This document shows, piece by piece, positions 44,990 through 57,419 of a stretch of DNA of 64,000 bases. The position numbers and the translations under genes were made by a program. The number at the start of each line of letters is the position of its first letter. The first letter of the stretch is position 1. The notes below the pieces were generated by a model that was not told the DNA's origin, made no database searches, and saw nothing but the letters and a program-made list of their open reading frames with translations. Source of the DNA: Calamus simplicifolius (lineage: Eukaryota > Streptophyta > Magnoliopsida > Arecales > Arecaceae); NCBI GenBank assembly GCA_900491605.1, contig UESW01004555.1, positions 86,614 to 150,613 on the forward strand, given 5' to 3'.

Positions 44990-46830
44990 GCTGATCCTCT
45001 CCTGATGCAGGGCTTCATGCCTGGCTGGTGCAGGGCTTCAGGTGCCGATGGTGTCGGGCTTCGTGCCTGGCTGGTGCAGGGCTTCAGGTGCCGACGGGTG
45101 TCGGTCTTCATGCCTGGCTGGTGCAGGGCTTCATGTGCCGATTGGTGTCGGGCTTCAGGTGCCGACGGGTGTTGGGCTTCAGGTGCCGGCGGGTGTCGGG
45201 CTTCATGCCTGGTTGGTGTAGGGCTTCATGCCTGGCTGGTGCAGGGCTTCAGGTGCCGACGGGTGTCGAGCTTCATGCCTGGCTGGTGCAGGGCTTCATG
45301 TGCCGACAGGTGTCGGGCTTTTGTTGCTGAGAACTGGTGGTACACCGCTCTGCCAGTGGTACACTGGGCTTCATGCCTGGCTGGCCCAGGGCTTTGGGTG
45401 CCGACGGGTGTCGGGCTTCGTGCCTGGCTAGTGCAGGGCTTCAGGTGCCGACGGGTGTCGGGCTTCATGCCTGGCTGGTGCAGGGCTTCATGTGCCGATG
45501 GGTGTCGGGATTCATGCCTAGCTGGCCTAGGGCTTTGGTGCCGACCGGGTCGAGCTTCATGCCTGGCTGGCCCAGGGCTTTGGTGCCGGTGCTTGGGGCC
45601 GGTCGGGGCCATCCCTGCTGGACCTGGACTTTTGTTGCTGAGAGCCGATGGTACACCGCTCTGCCAGTGGTACACTGGGCTTCATGCCTGGCTGGCCCAG
45701 GGCTTTGGCGCCGATCGGGGTCGGGCTTCATGCCTGGATGGCCCAGGGCTTTGGTGCCGACCGGGGTCGGGCTTCATGCCTGGCTGGCCCAGGGCTTTGG
45801 TGCCGGCGCTTGGAGCCGGCCGGGGCCATCCCTGCTGGACCCGAACTTTTGTTGCTGAGAGCCGGTGGTACACCGCTCTGCCAGTGGTACACTGGGCTTC
45901 ATGCTTGGCTGGCCCAGGGCTTTGGCACCGACCGGGGTCGGGCTTCATGCCTGGCTGGCCAGGGCTTTGGTGCCGGCTCTTGGGGCCGGCCGGGGCCGTC
46001 CCTGCTGGACCCGGGCTTTTGTTGCTGAGAGCCGGTGGTACACCGCTCTGCCAGTGGTACACTGGGCTTCATGCTTGGCTGGCCCAGGGCTTGGGTGCCG
46101 ACCGGGGTCGGGCTTTTGTTGCTGAGAGCCGATGGTACACCGCTCTGCCAGTGTTACACTGGGCTTCATGCCTGGCTGGCCCAGGGCTTTGGTGCCGACC
46201 GGGGTCGGGCTTCATGCCTGGCTGGCCCAGGGCTTTGGTGCCGGTGCTTGGGGCCGACCGGGGCCATCCCTGCTGGACCCAGACTTTTGTTGCTGAGAGC
46301 CGGTGGTACACCGCTCTGCCAGTGGTACACTGGGCTTCATGCCTGGCTGGCCCAGGGCTTTGGCGCCGACCGGGGTTGGGCTTCATGCCTGGCTGGCCCA
46401 GGGCTTTGGCGCCGACCGGGGTCGGGCTTCATGCCTGGCTGGCCTAGGGCTTTGGTGCCGGCGCTTGGGGCCGGCCGGGGCCGTCCCTGCTGGACCCGGG
46501 CTTTTGTTGCTGAGAGCCGATGCTACACCGCTCTGCCAGTGGTACACTGGGCTTCATGCTTGGCTGGCCCAGGGCTTTGGTGCCGACCGGGGTCGGGATT
46601 TTGTTGCTGAGAGCCGGTGGTACACCGCTCTGCCAATGGTACACTGGGCTTCATGCCTGGCTGGCCCAGGGCTTTGGTGCTGACCGGGGTCGGGCTTCAT
46701 ACCTGGCTGGCCCAGGGCTTTGGTGCCGGCGCTTGGGGCCGGGCTTAGAGTGCCGGCGCTTGGGGTCGATCGAGGTCTTCCCTACTGGACCCGGGCTTTT
46801 GTACGCCAAAGCGAGGTTGGCCTTGGATGT
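44990..46830. repeat. Internal minisatellite of the minus-strand element
   Basis: It has units of about 45-47 bp built on GGCTTCATGCCTGGCTGG, GCAGGGCTTCAGGTGCCG and GACGGGTGTCG. Further right there is a longer composite unit that also contains TTTTGTTGCTGAGAGCCG, GTACACCGCTCTGCCAGTG and CCCAGGGCTTTGGTGCCG. The 486-codon open frame across it is a by-product of the repeats. Confidence 0.92.
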
Positions 46831-47183
46831 TGATGCAAGGTAGATCTTTCCTGCATGACATTTTTAAGTATTAATGAAAGAACTATCTTAAGTACGATGT
46901 ACTTAGCTCTTGTAGCACCCATGTTTTTTCTTTTGTGGATTTGAGCACTTCCGCTTGCTGGTGGTCTGCCCCCCAGGGAGTCATGTTAGTCGGATTGGAA
47001 GTGTCGTTGTCCTTACTTGGGCCTTCCCTCGCATTGGAGGTCAGGACGAGATGTCTGGCCGGGAAGAAGCTAGAAACCGGAACAAAGCTGGAGTCTGTTG
47101 AGGAAAGCCCCGACAGTTGGTGGTCATTGAAGACGAGAGGCCGAGAGAGTCCACTGAGGGTGGACGATTAGGAGAAGATGTTG

Positions 47184-47740
47184 CTATGAGGCCCCTTTGC
47201 CTAGCTCTTTCTTTGAAGAGATTGATTGCCCTCGGTGCAGAAGCTTGATAGCAGCTAGAACGAAATCCATAAAAGGTCCTAGGCTCGGTTTGGCTCTCGG
47301 CTTACTACCACCAGAAATTGACATGCCCATAAATCCTTGAGGTGACGAATAATGTCTCAAGTTCATCCCTTTTGGAAATTATTCTTCGACCCATGCTGCA
47401 GTCCGCCTCTGGTTGATTGTTGAGCCTTTGAGTGAGCTCTCCCAGCCATTGGTGTTGTTTGTCCAGACGCTTCTTCACCTTAGGTTTAAAATCTTTCCCA
47501 GATGGCTCAGAAGATGAGTGATGAGAGGAGTGGCAGCTTGAGCAGGGGGTAGGAGACTGTAGTTTCTTGAAAGCTTTGCTTCTGCAGCTCATGAACTGAT
47601 GCACTGAAGGCTTGAACTTGCTGACTGAAGATAGCCAGCTGGGGTTGGTGGTGAGTGAGGAACAGAGAGAATGATCCCTTGTTGCTCAATGTGACATGGA
47701 TGCCCCCCGGCGTAGCTGGTGGAGACCTCTTGCGCACAGG
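47184..47740 (-). pseudogene. Gag-like remnant of the minus-strand element
   Basis: The minus frames 47737-47507 and 47604-47305 contain VKKRLDKQHQWLGELTQRLN. This resembles QRLDEYHQRLEELSHRIANL in the gag of the Tat element at 13.4 kb, in the same position upstream of capsid. No capsid, protease or polymerase follows. Confidence 0.55.
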
Positions 47741-47831
47741 TCATCACCATTGTTTAAGAGCTCGGGGAAAGAGGAGTTGTCGACTGCCGATTCGGAATCT
47801 CTCTTATTCCCCCCTTCCTGGCGCGCCAATC

Positions 47832-49239
47832 TGATGATGCCAAATCACCGGCCTCGAGCGTGCGGTCGCCTCCTCCAGTGAGCTCCTCGCGCCTGCAAGC
47901 AAGTTCCGGGGGCCGAAGATTCCGGTGGGGACCCTCCGACGCTCAAGTCAGTGGTCTGGGCATCAGCCGTGAGCTTGAGGAAGCTCGAAAAGAGAGAGAG
48001 AGAGAGAGGCCCAAAGAAGAGCCTTCTCTGTGAGCGTTTAGGGGTGTCAAGAGCGTGTTACCTGGTCGAGGTCCCTCTTACCCTTTTTATCGATGCCTGG
48101 AATCCGTTGGCTTGGGACGTGATCTCTTGTCAGAGCATTAATTGATGGCAGTACGGTGGAGCTTACCTCCAAGTGCCGTGTCGCGCTGCGGGCCGCGTCC
48201 TGTCAGAGTTGGTGGCTGCAGGGCATGGTCGATCATTACGGCGCTTTCCAAGCATGTCCCCTACGTCACCTTTTTGGCTGTCTATCCCTCGTAGAGCATT
48301 TGATCATAGAGTGCTCGCATGGTACTGTTCAATGTCCGAGCCTGAAAGGGGTCTCGAGTCTCGGGGTAGGATGCTGTGGATGGACCCCGAGACCGACGGG
48401 GGTCTCGGGATAGGATGCTGTGGATGGACCCCGAGATCGACGGGGGGTCTCGGGGTAGGATGTTGTGAAAGTACCCCGAGACCGATGGGGGGTCTCGGGG
48501 CAGGATACTGTGAGTGCACCCCAAGACCGACGGGGGGTCTCGGGGTAGGATGTCGTGAATGCACCCCGAGACCGACGGGGGGCCTCGGGATAGGATGTTG
48601 AGACCGTACCCCGAGACCGACGGAGGGTCTCGGGGTAGGATGCTGTGACCGCACCCCGAGACCGACGGGGGGTCTCGGGGTAGGATGCTGTGGATCCCGA
48701 GACCGACGGGGGTCTCGGGGTAGGATGCTGTGGCCGCACCCCGAGACCGACGGAGGGTCTCGGGGTAGGATGCTGTGAATGCACCCCGAGACCGATGGGG
48801 GGTCTCCGGGTAGGATGCTGTGACCGCACCCCGAGACCGACGGGGGGTCTCGGGGTAGGATGTTGTGAATGCACACCGAGACCGACGGGGGTTTTGGGGT
48901 AGGATGTTGATGAACCAGGAGGTCGAGGTGGGCCGGAGCCGACGCCGAGATGGAAATGGGCCGTGACCGATACGAAGGTCGAGGTGGGCCGGAGCTGACG
49001 CTGAGACCGACGTCGAGATGAAAATGGGCCGGGACCGACACGAAGGTCGAGGTGAGCCGGAGCTGACGCCGAGATGGAAATGGGCCCCGACCGACCCGGA
49101 GGTCGAGGTGGGCCGGAGCCGACGCCGAGATGGAAATGGGCCCCGACCGACTCGGAGGTCGAGGTGGGCCTTGGAGGTCGAAGCGGGGCTCTGTCAGCTT
49201 CCTTCATAGTTCTCTAACGGCGTTGGATCAGCCACATCA
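47832..49239 (-). repeat. 5' LTR of the minus-strand element
   Basis: This 1,408-bp LTR is 220 bp shorter than its partner, close to five 45-bp units. The size difference is therefore mostly array copy number. On the plus strand it runs TGATGATGCCAAATCACC to GCCACATCA. Confidence 0.92.
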
Positions 49240-49244
49240 GTATC

Positions 49245-51600
49245 CAAATAGCAAATCCAGTTGATATTTTATGTTTGCAAGCAGCTCTCAAGTTCGTGAA
49301 ATTAAATAGGCCTCGATCATGGGCTTCGATGACTAAGAGGATTACTTGCCATGCAAGGTCTGTCAAGTCATCGATCAAGGAGTTAAGAAATTGGGGAGTT
49401 ATTTTCATAAGGCCCTGTACTTTGGAGGTAACGATCTGAAAGAAGCTTGAACTAGGTTGAAATTAGCACTTATTAGAAATATGATAGGAAAAAGGCTAAG
49501 TCTTCAATTTCTTACCAGTTCCTTGAAGGAGAAATCATAGCTAGCTAGTGATTTTGAAACTTTTTTTCATCGATTTAGAATATTATATGTTCCGACTTCA
49601 AACGAAGGAGAACCTTGCAAAACTCTCAACAAAGGGTTCTTAGATTGTTCAAAACCAAGTTTTGGCTCTGCAACTTTGGCGGTCAAATTTCAAGGCACTA
49701 AAAACCTTCGTCAAAAGAGTAACAACTTGTATGAGAATTGAAGAACTCTATATATAACTCTGGTCCAAGGAGAAGATACCTGTAGCTAGGAAACCTCTTT
49801 AGATGAACAAATGGATTGAGAGTCTACATCTCAAGATTTAAGAGCCTTAAATATATATGACAAGATGTATGTTTTGGTAGACATTTAAGAGCCTTAAATA
49901 AAAAACATAGATCTTTTAGGAGGCGAAGGAGAAGAACCACTTTAGTAGAGTTTTATCTATGAAAGTATCTTAATATACTCTTCTACTTCTAGTCATATTA
50001 GTCATAAAGTGTCAGCATAAGACCTTAAATAAGGTGGCCTTCATGGTGGATAAGGGAAGCAGTGGAATTGCAAAAGCAGTAAATGTTCATCCCAAATCAA
50101 TGTATTCTAGTGGTGCTACCATCTCATCATCTTCTGGGTCTATGAAGTAGCATGAGGATCGAATGTTTGGACTATGGCTAATCACCCAACATCCTAGAAG
50201 ATGAGCGATAGGGAGAGGGGGAAGAATTTAGGGGGTAATAGATTGTGGAGTTGAAATTTTAGATTTCATTCCTCTTCTTTCCATTGTCAATAAAGAGAAG
50301 GCGATAACCATCTTAGGATCTAGATTTGTCATTCTGAATGAAATAGAGGATGTTTAGGAAGATGAAATTCCATTCATTATGTAAGTAGAATTGGTGAGAG
50401 GGATGGGATCTTGATTTACACTTCGATCAAACTGTATCAAATTATTCCAAAGTTTAGACATAATGAAGCTCAACAAATGGTTCAAGCCATAGGAAAGCTT
50501 AATAAATCTACAATATCAAGTACCAAGTTAGAAAGCTCCAACCCAGAATTGAAGTTCCGGGTGAGGCTCAATCAGACCAAGACTTCAGGGAGCAAGCCAA
50601 ACTAATATAGGATGAAAACCAAATCAAAAATGATTTGGGCTACTATTTGAGATCAAAGGTTAGAGCTCTTGAAACAATCCCAATTTCCCCATTCCACTGA
50701 GAAGAAGGTGGATCAAAAAGGGCAAGTTCAGTCCTTCATGGACATGGTGTTTGAAGTTGCCTCAAAAATCAGTAAAGAATAAAAAATTATAATTCTTAAG
50801 CAGCAAAGAGCTATGAAATTGGACTTACAATGCAAGAAAGTCGCAGATAAACTTACTTGGTCACTAAATAGTGGTGGAATAAGTTTGCCGAATGATCCCA
50901 TTCTTAAAGAGGAGGTTGAGCAGGGTAGCTACTTACCATCTTTAGTTTGTGCATCTCCTTCACTCACCTTAATGTTGAAGGAGATTGCAAGGAGCTTGAT
51001 ATGGATCCTTTATTTTCTTGACTAGGATAGGATAGCAACATAGCATTTAGAGGTCTAGATTTTAGGGGAAGAGAGAGAAGCTAAATTGCTATGGTGCCTA
51101 CCAAAATAGACTGTGTGATGGGATCGGTATAATTTCCAATGAAACGTTCAAATAGGAAAACTGAGTCAATTCAGGGTGTTTTATCTTATAAACCAGATCA
51201 TATTTTATTTAAGACCCAAAGTACCCAAACATCAGCCTCATACTCCCAAACTAGCACCCAATGATGGTGCAAATTTTAGCCTATAGTCAAGCTAAATGGA
51301 AGGTCTTAGTGAAGCACCCAAAGAGGTACTCCTAACTTTCAAATCATTTAATAATTAATTATCTAATCTGAAATCATAGAGAAGCTGACAAACCATTCTT
51401 TCTCTTAAATATTAGAAAAGCTTGTTTTATTACATAAAGTTAATATTTGTGTGACGATTGAAACCTGTTTATCTCACTACAGTAAAATTTATGTTTAACA
51501 ACTCTTTTTTCCCAACGCTTAAGGGCGGGGTGGAAATTCACGGGCCTTCTGAAGCCCGCTAGGTTTAACTCTGATCCCCCCAAGCTATTCACTTTGGGAT
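49245..51600. other. AT-rich stretch without a recognised gene
   Basis: Short open frames only (for example 50411-50605 and 50813-51025), none with a recognisable domain. It may be decayed mobile DNA. Confidence 0.4.
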
Positions 51601-51700
51601 CTCCTGAGAACAAGATGAAAGGCAGTGGAAGAGCAGAGAGGAGATCGGATCTCGCTTGGTTTGATTTGAGGTAGGCTTGGGTCAGTCCCTGGCGTGAAAG

Positions 51701-51733
51701 ATGGTAGAGTCCGGGCCTTGGACTCCTGGGCAG
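51701..51733 (+). other. Possible first exon (unrecognised)
   Basis: ATG at 51701 reads MVESGPWTPGQ and is followed by a good donor, CAG|GTGCGT. It lies just upstream of the TPR and dymeclin fragments and could be the first exon of one of the captured genes. I do not recognise the peptide. Confidence 0.25.
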
Positions 51734-52232
51734 GTGCGTGTTTCATTCTTTGCCTTGTTCCTTCTTATTCTCCCTCAATACGTTGATGGTTTCTTTTGGT
51801 TGGTTCTCATTGCTACTGTTTCGAGATTTAGCCCTAGCGTTCAGGAGGGATCTTGTTTTGGATTTTCGTTTGTTCTTTGGATCTTTATTTCTTTCTTTGT
51901 GTCAATGATGGATTGTACGGATGAGTCCATCGGAAGAAGAATTGGAACGTCCACTTGAGCAAGAAATCGAAAAAAACTAATAAGAAGAAGAAAAAGAAAA
52001 AGAAAAGAAGGAATCGGAAGGAATCTATTTTCCATCCAGCAGGTGGGAGGAAACTTTATTGCAGAGGATGGATTAAAGTGCGTGACAAAGCAAAGAGGGA
52101 AGCGCCTGGTGCCTGAGTTAGGTGCTTGAATTGATCGGCTCTTTAGATATGACACAATGGCAGCATGATCTTGAAGGGTCAATGCCTAAATATACCACCT
52201 ACTTAGGACTACGGGTTGTATTATGTCATTGG

Positions 52233-52526
52233 AATTGAGGCTCAGATGGGAGTGTTGTATTATGTCATTGGAGATTATTCCGAGTCTTATGCCTCCTTCT
52301 AGAATTCAATCACAAAGCTTCGTGCATGTGGGAAGAAAAGGTCTGCCTTCGTTGGCATTTCTTTGAACCAAATGGGGCTAGCTTGTGTGCAACTGAATGA
52401 AATAAATGAAGCTACAGAGTTGTTTGAGGAAGCTAAGAGCATTTTGGAGCGAGAATATGGACCATATCATCCAGATACACTGGGAGTATACAACAATCTA
52501 GCAGGGACCTATGATGCATTAGGAAG
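52233..52526 (+). pseudogene. Kinesin-light-chain-related TPR gene fragment
   Basis: The exon reads IEAQMGVLYYVIGDYSESYA, SF, a premature TAG (52300-52302), NSITKLRACGKKRSAF, then LNQMGLACVQLNEINEATEL and YGPYHPDTLGVYNNLAGTYD. It ends AGGAAG before the donor GTATAC. This is the TPR region of plant KLC-related (KLCR/CMU type) proteins, which link microtubules to the plasma membrane. Neither the earlier TPRs nor the following exon (expected to start LDDAIEIL) is present. A short direct repeat, GTTGTATTATGTCATTGG, lies at its left edge. Truncation plus the stop make it a pseudogene. Confidence 0.82.
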
Positions 52527-53275
52527 GTATACTTTGTTTGATCTCATGCATTAGATATGCTTCTGAATGATTTAAGATGCTATTTATTTATTTTTGCTCA
52601 AAACTAATAATTCCATTTACCATACATAGCCTGGTCAACCAACAGTAATTTCGCATGAATCTACATGCTACAGTGCACTTTCTGCATCCCATCATTTTAG
52701 GATAATTTTAGTACTATAACAATTAAGTTTCTTCCCTGAAATAACCTGATAATATAATGGACTAATTTAATAATCAAATGCATTCTAGTTTCCTCTCTCT
52801 ATATATGAGCGAATCAGATGCATTTGACTTAATGAATGTAGAAACTAGTTGTGGGGCTTGTTCTGTAAGCAAGAAGCATGTGGATTGTTTAGATGCTATT
52901 TTATTTGTTACCTTCTTTTGTTAGGTGTAACTATGATGATTTTAAATAACCGGCAAGCAGTTATCACTCATTAAAGTTTTAAACTAAATGAAGCACAGTT
53001 TCTCATCATTTTGATATTTGAAGAACTCCAAGCTTTTGTCATGTTGCTAACTTGCTTCATCTAACCATCTTATTGTGCCTAGTGCCCTATCTATTTTCCC
53101 CATGAAATTTATATTCATATCGTACAAGGGAATTCATGTCATTTTTAGTAATTCGAATTATACCTTCGTGCATCATGAATCTGTCTTTATGCTTGCATCA
53201 GTGCTTGAGAATATCAAATATCAGAACAGTGATGTTTTCAAAATAAATTGGTACTAATTTATTTTCCATCTGCAG

Positions 53276-54870
53276 ATACTTCCTAGTGTTCCATGGTACC
53301 AAGAACGCCTTCTCCATAACACTTCTCTTGGCTCTTTGATGGTTGTAATACTAATAAGGACTGTGAAGTACAACCTCTCCAAGCTGCGGGTAAGGCATAA
53401 GATGCTCTGTTTACTTTCCCACGTGGCCTCTTTCTGCTCCATTATCCTTGGGAAGATAGTGGCAAACTGTTGACGATGGCAACTTGTTAAATTTAAGATA
53501 TCCAGTAAAAATGTTACTTCCAGTAAACTGAGAGAAATATCACTTTTTTGAGTACCTGGACACAAAAATATATGCAACTTCCTCGGTATCTAGTCTAAAA
53601 TATTTTAGTAGGTCAAATTCATGATACAGTTTGTGGCACCTGGTCCTTTTTGTGTTCTTTGTTCTAAGTAGTTCTGGTACTTATGGATATTTGAACATAA
53701 ACTGCATGACAATCCTTGATGCTCTAGAAGTGAAATGTCATGTTTTGTGAGCAATATGCCAACTCTACCTACAGGTACATGAGTGTCTGATCAGGGGACA
53801 CTTGAGGTGCAACTTTTGGCCCTACAACTGTCAATCTAGTCAAATGTGAAACAATTTTTGTTTAGGATGTGCAGAAACGTTTTTCTCGTTATAAAATTCT
53901 TTTCTATTATACTATAACATAAAATAGTCATATAACAAATAGCACCGCAGAACAGTCAATTCATTTGATTGTTGCAACTCTCTGCGTGCTTGCTTGGTAT
54001 AATATGCTTGTGTCCCGGTGCCCCTTGTCATAGGCTGACGCATTTTGCTCTGAATATCCAGGTGAAAAATCTTTTTTTCTTGTATCTCTCTGCATGCTTG
54101 CTTGGTATGAAATGCTTGTGTCCCAGTGGCCCTCTGCCATGGATCTCATAGGCTGACGCATTATGCTTTGAGCATCCAGGAAAAAAATCTGGTTACACTG
54201 CTAGCAAACTTTACTTACCTGAACCATGTCTAATAATTTCATGCAACTCTTCTGTGCAAATTTGTTTTTTATTGAAACTCCAAGACCAACTAAATTGGAA
54301 ACCTTAATTCATTATTCTAACTTGGTAACCCGTGGAATATAAACAGGATATCTACCTGCATACAAATTGTCTTGCAATATTGGCAAATATGGCTCCTCAT
54401 GTTCATAGGTTAAGTGCTTATGCTTCACAGAGGCTGGTTAGCCTTTTTGACATGCTCGCTCGCAAGTATGTTCCTTTCTTTTAGCCTTCATTTAAAACAG
54501 CTTGTTTAGGAATTTTAAGTGGCTAAGATTCTTCATTTTTGCTTCATGGTTTCACTTTTTGTGTAAGAAGTAATTAATTTTTACTTCGGTTTCCATTCTT
54601 TTAAAGGTATACCAACTTAGCTGAGTTAAAAAATGACAAAGTTCAAATATGTGCTACCAATCAAGTTGATGGGGGCAGCATAGCAGAAGATATGGTACTT
54701 TTCTCGGTCCTATCCTTATCAATTTCTTAGTATGTAAGCCAGAGCAATGTTGTCACAATTTGCATACTTGTGTATATTTACTGGCAGCAGTTACATTTAT
54801 TGCAGTCAATAGAGCTTCAAATTTATACTGATTTCCTAAGAATTGTACTGGAGATTCTTAATGCAATTCT
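53276..54870 (+). pseudogene. Dymeclin gene fragment (four exons)
   Basis: Exons 53276-53389 (PWYQERLLHNTSLGSLMVVI, RTVKYNLSKLR), 54347-54465 (DIYLHTNCLAILANMAPHVH, RLSAYASQRLVSLFDMLARK), 54607-54694 (YTNLAELKNDKVQI) and 54806 to about 54870 (IELQIYTDFLRIVLEILNAI) keep phase and splice consensus. They correspond to consecutive exons in the middle of dymeclin, a Golgi-associated protein of about 700 residues. The N-terminal half and the exons after NAIL (expected YALPRNPE) are absent, so only about 120 residues remain. Open frames and intact splice sites suggest fairly recent duplication with introns, not a processed copy. Confidence 0.82.
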
Positions 54871-55620
54871 CTTGTTTATCTTTAGTTGTGCTCTATATCA
54901 CTGCTGCCATGACATCTTGTTTTAACCTTGCTTAATGTTAAGACGGGTAGAAAAGTTAAAAAATTTAACCTGTTTAACATAAACTGCATATATGTGGCCA
55001 ATCCAAACAATGAAATTGTGTTTAAAAAATGGAAAGCTAGGAGGCAATGCAAGATAAGGTTGAAGAGAGAATTTACATGAGATGGCAATTACCAGAATAT
55101 GTTGAGCATGCTCATTGTAACTTTTTTTCCCTCTTGAACTTGATATTGCCAATTTAAACGAGGACTATAACATAGTAAAAACACTTTCTTGACATCTTTC
55201 TTTGTACATATAAAAAGAAAGCACATTGTTAAACAAATTAAAATAGAAACTGATGATCAAATTCCATGCATCAATATGTATTAACCTCATATCTATTAGT
55301 GTTTGTGATAGCATATCTATTGAAAGTTTGAAATATTGTGATACACATAAAGCTTGCAAAGATGGTTGACATTATTTTTCCTTTTTTATCATATCTACAG
55401 AGCAATTTCTTTGCAAGTTAAATAATTCATTATAAAAATTCCAGTAGATCATGTATGTCTATGCAACATGCTCTACCATATTCAAGATGCCTGGTTTTCT
55501 GAATTCTCTTAGCCATGTGCTATGATGGCACATAAATAATTCTTGCATGGCATGCAGATAGGTTGGAGTTTGCTTTTCCTCTGATGCAGGCTATGTAACC
55601 TTTTTTTTTTTTGTTCCAAG

Positions 55621-55702
55621 AAATGTTTCAGCTGGGGATTTGAAAGCACGGAGATGTGGCTTCTTGAGTCGAATATTTAGACGAAAGAAGGAATATGACT
55701 GA
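55621..55702 (+). other. Possible terminal exon of unknown gene
   Basis: After the acceptor-like TTTTTTTTTTGTTCCAAG there is an open stretch ending SAGDLKARRCGFLSRIFRRK, KEYD and TGA. The basic tail looks protein-coding, but I do not recognise it. It could be a third captured gene fragment. Confidence 0.25.
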
Positions 55703-56650
55703 TATGCAATCTAAAATCCAGAATATTTGTAAAAGAGTACCATCACAGTCTACAAATTGATGATCTTCAGACATTGTTTACTGTGGTGATTCATCAGTTG
55801 TACATGCTATCATATTCAAATCTGGGGTGATTCCTTATAGTTAAAGTTCCTTTCTCATTGTATAAACCAAATTATTCTTGATAGATGTTATCAAATCTGT
55901 TGCAGATATTTTTTTTTTATCCTTTTTCTTGGTGTTATTAATGCTCTAATGGTTGATATTCTAGCGAAAACGGTGGGCTCTGATATTGGGTTTTTCTTTC
56001 AGATTATCATAAATTCCTGATGGTTATCATATCCAATTCTTCATCAACGGGTGTTGCCAATCTGTTGATGTAGGGATATTCTATTTTTATTTTTTTTTGT
56101 CATCTTGCTTTAGTTGGGTTGGTACTTGATTGTTAAGCCTAGACAACCCATAAGTCTTAATCTAGAGATATGGTAGGTTGAGGTCCCAAATTTAGGTTGT
56201 GTTACCAGCCATTATAAATATGAAATTGATAAAAAAAAAATATTTGTTATATAGATGAGCAGTATCCTTGAGCTGCATTAGTTTTTGGGAACAAAGAGTT
56301 GAGACAAGGAGACTAAATATGAAAATAATATTTAATTAGAAAATATTCATAATTTTGAGTAATGAAAATGTTCAACAATATGAATATTTAGTTGAATTGG
56401 GTGGGAGAGAGGGGCATGTGGGGAGGAACTGGGGGGGGGGGGGGGGGGGGCAAACTAAAAAAGCGTTGGCACTTTTACCTACGCTTTTTTTTACTCCTTT
56501 TCTAACAACACTTTTACAAGCGTCAAAAAGCTATATTTCGATGCTAAAAAAGTATCGAAAAATAGCTTTAAAAGCATCGTTATCCCTTGTATTTACTGTA
56601 GTATCTAGAGACTCTATTAATAAAATTCTTAGGAAGTTAGGCCCGATATA
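55703..56650. other. AT-rich intergenic DNA with poly-G run
   Basis: No gene was seen. A run of about 18-20 G lies at about 56430-56450. Confidence 0.5.
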
Positions 56651-56829
56651 GCTATCCAAATATATTGATCAAGAGGTTCTATTTAGTAAACTCATTACTC
56701 TATAGAAGAAAGAACTAAAAATTATTAAATTTATTAACATTTCCATGTAGTGCTTCTATAGAATCAGCTCTAGTAGCAATCATCTATTATGGATTCGAGC
56801 TACAGCCAATGCTAGTACAAATGCTATAA

Positions 56830-57355
56830 CTTGACAATTTTTGTGGATAGAACTTAAGAATATCGTATCTCTGAAGCACTTTATAGTAATAGCAGATAAT
56901 TTTAACTATATTTTATCCCTGAAACCTAGGAGAGTCAAAAGTTTCGTGTGTTCTTGCAAAATGATGCTTTAATTGATCTACGCTACTCTAAAACCAAGTT
57001 TATTTGGTATAACAATAGGGTCACAATGAATTGTGGCTCTATTGATTTTCTAAAGCTACAATTTGGCATCTTTCCTAAGTGGGTTTTGATTATTTTTCCT
57101 TTCTTTTATCTTTGGAGTAATCTAAGATTGGCCTTTTCCATTTAGATTTAAGAATATGTAACTCTTCTTTAATGAGTATTCAATTATGATATAAAGTACT
57201 TAGCAATATGTTACCAATGGATCTCCTATAGATAGACAGCCTTATTAAGAAATTGAAATGCACAAAGCGTACCTTAAAAGCATAGAATAAGGATCATGTG
57301 AGAAATATATTTTAGAAACTAAAAATGATGTAGGAGATTGAAGTATATACACACA

Positions 57356-57419
<64 letters not shown>

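Larger units (their letters stand above)
43289..49244 (-). mobile_element. Non-autonomous Tat-like LTR retrotransposon with GTATC target duplications
   Basis: The element proper is 43294-49239 (5,946 bp), flanked by GTATC (43289-43293 and 49240-49244). Orientation is minus. Next to the right LTR (47819-47831) the minus strand reads TTGGCGCGCCAGG, a primer site like that of the Tat element at 11.8 kb. Next to the left LTR it reads CAGGGGCGAGGGGGCATT, a purine tract. The only coding trace is a gag-like remnant. Most of the 2.9-kb interior is minisatellite. The LTR motif GACTTGAGCGTCGGAGGGTC also occurs in the U5 of the larger Tat element, so both share a lineage. It sits 13 bp from the end of the copia element. 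Confidence 0.9.

Noticed and set aside
44987..46447. 486-codon open frame on the plus strand
   Set aside because: It runs entirely through a minisatellite and its peptide is a repeat (ASCLAGPGLW, GFMPGWPRAL). Other frames and the opposite strand are open too.
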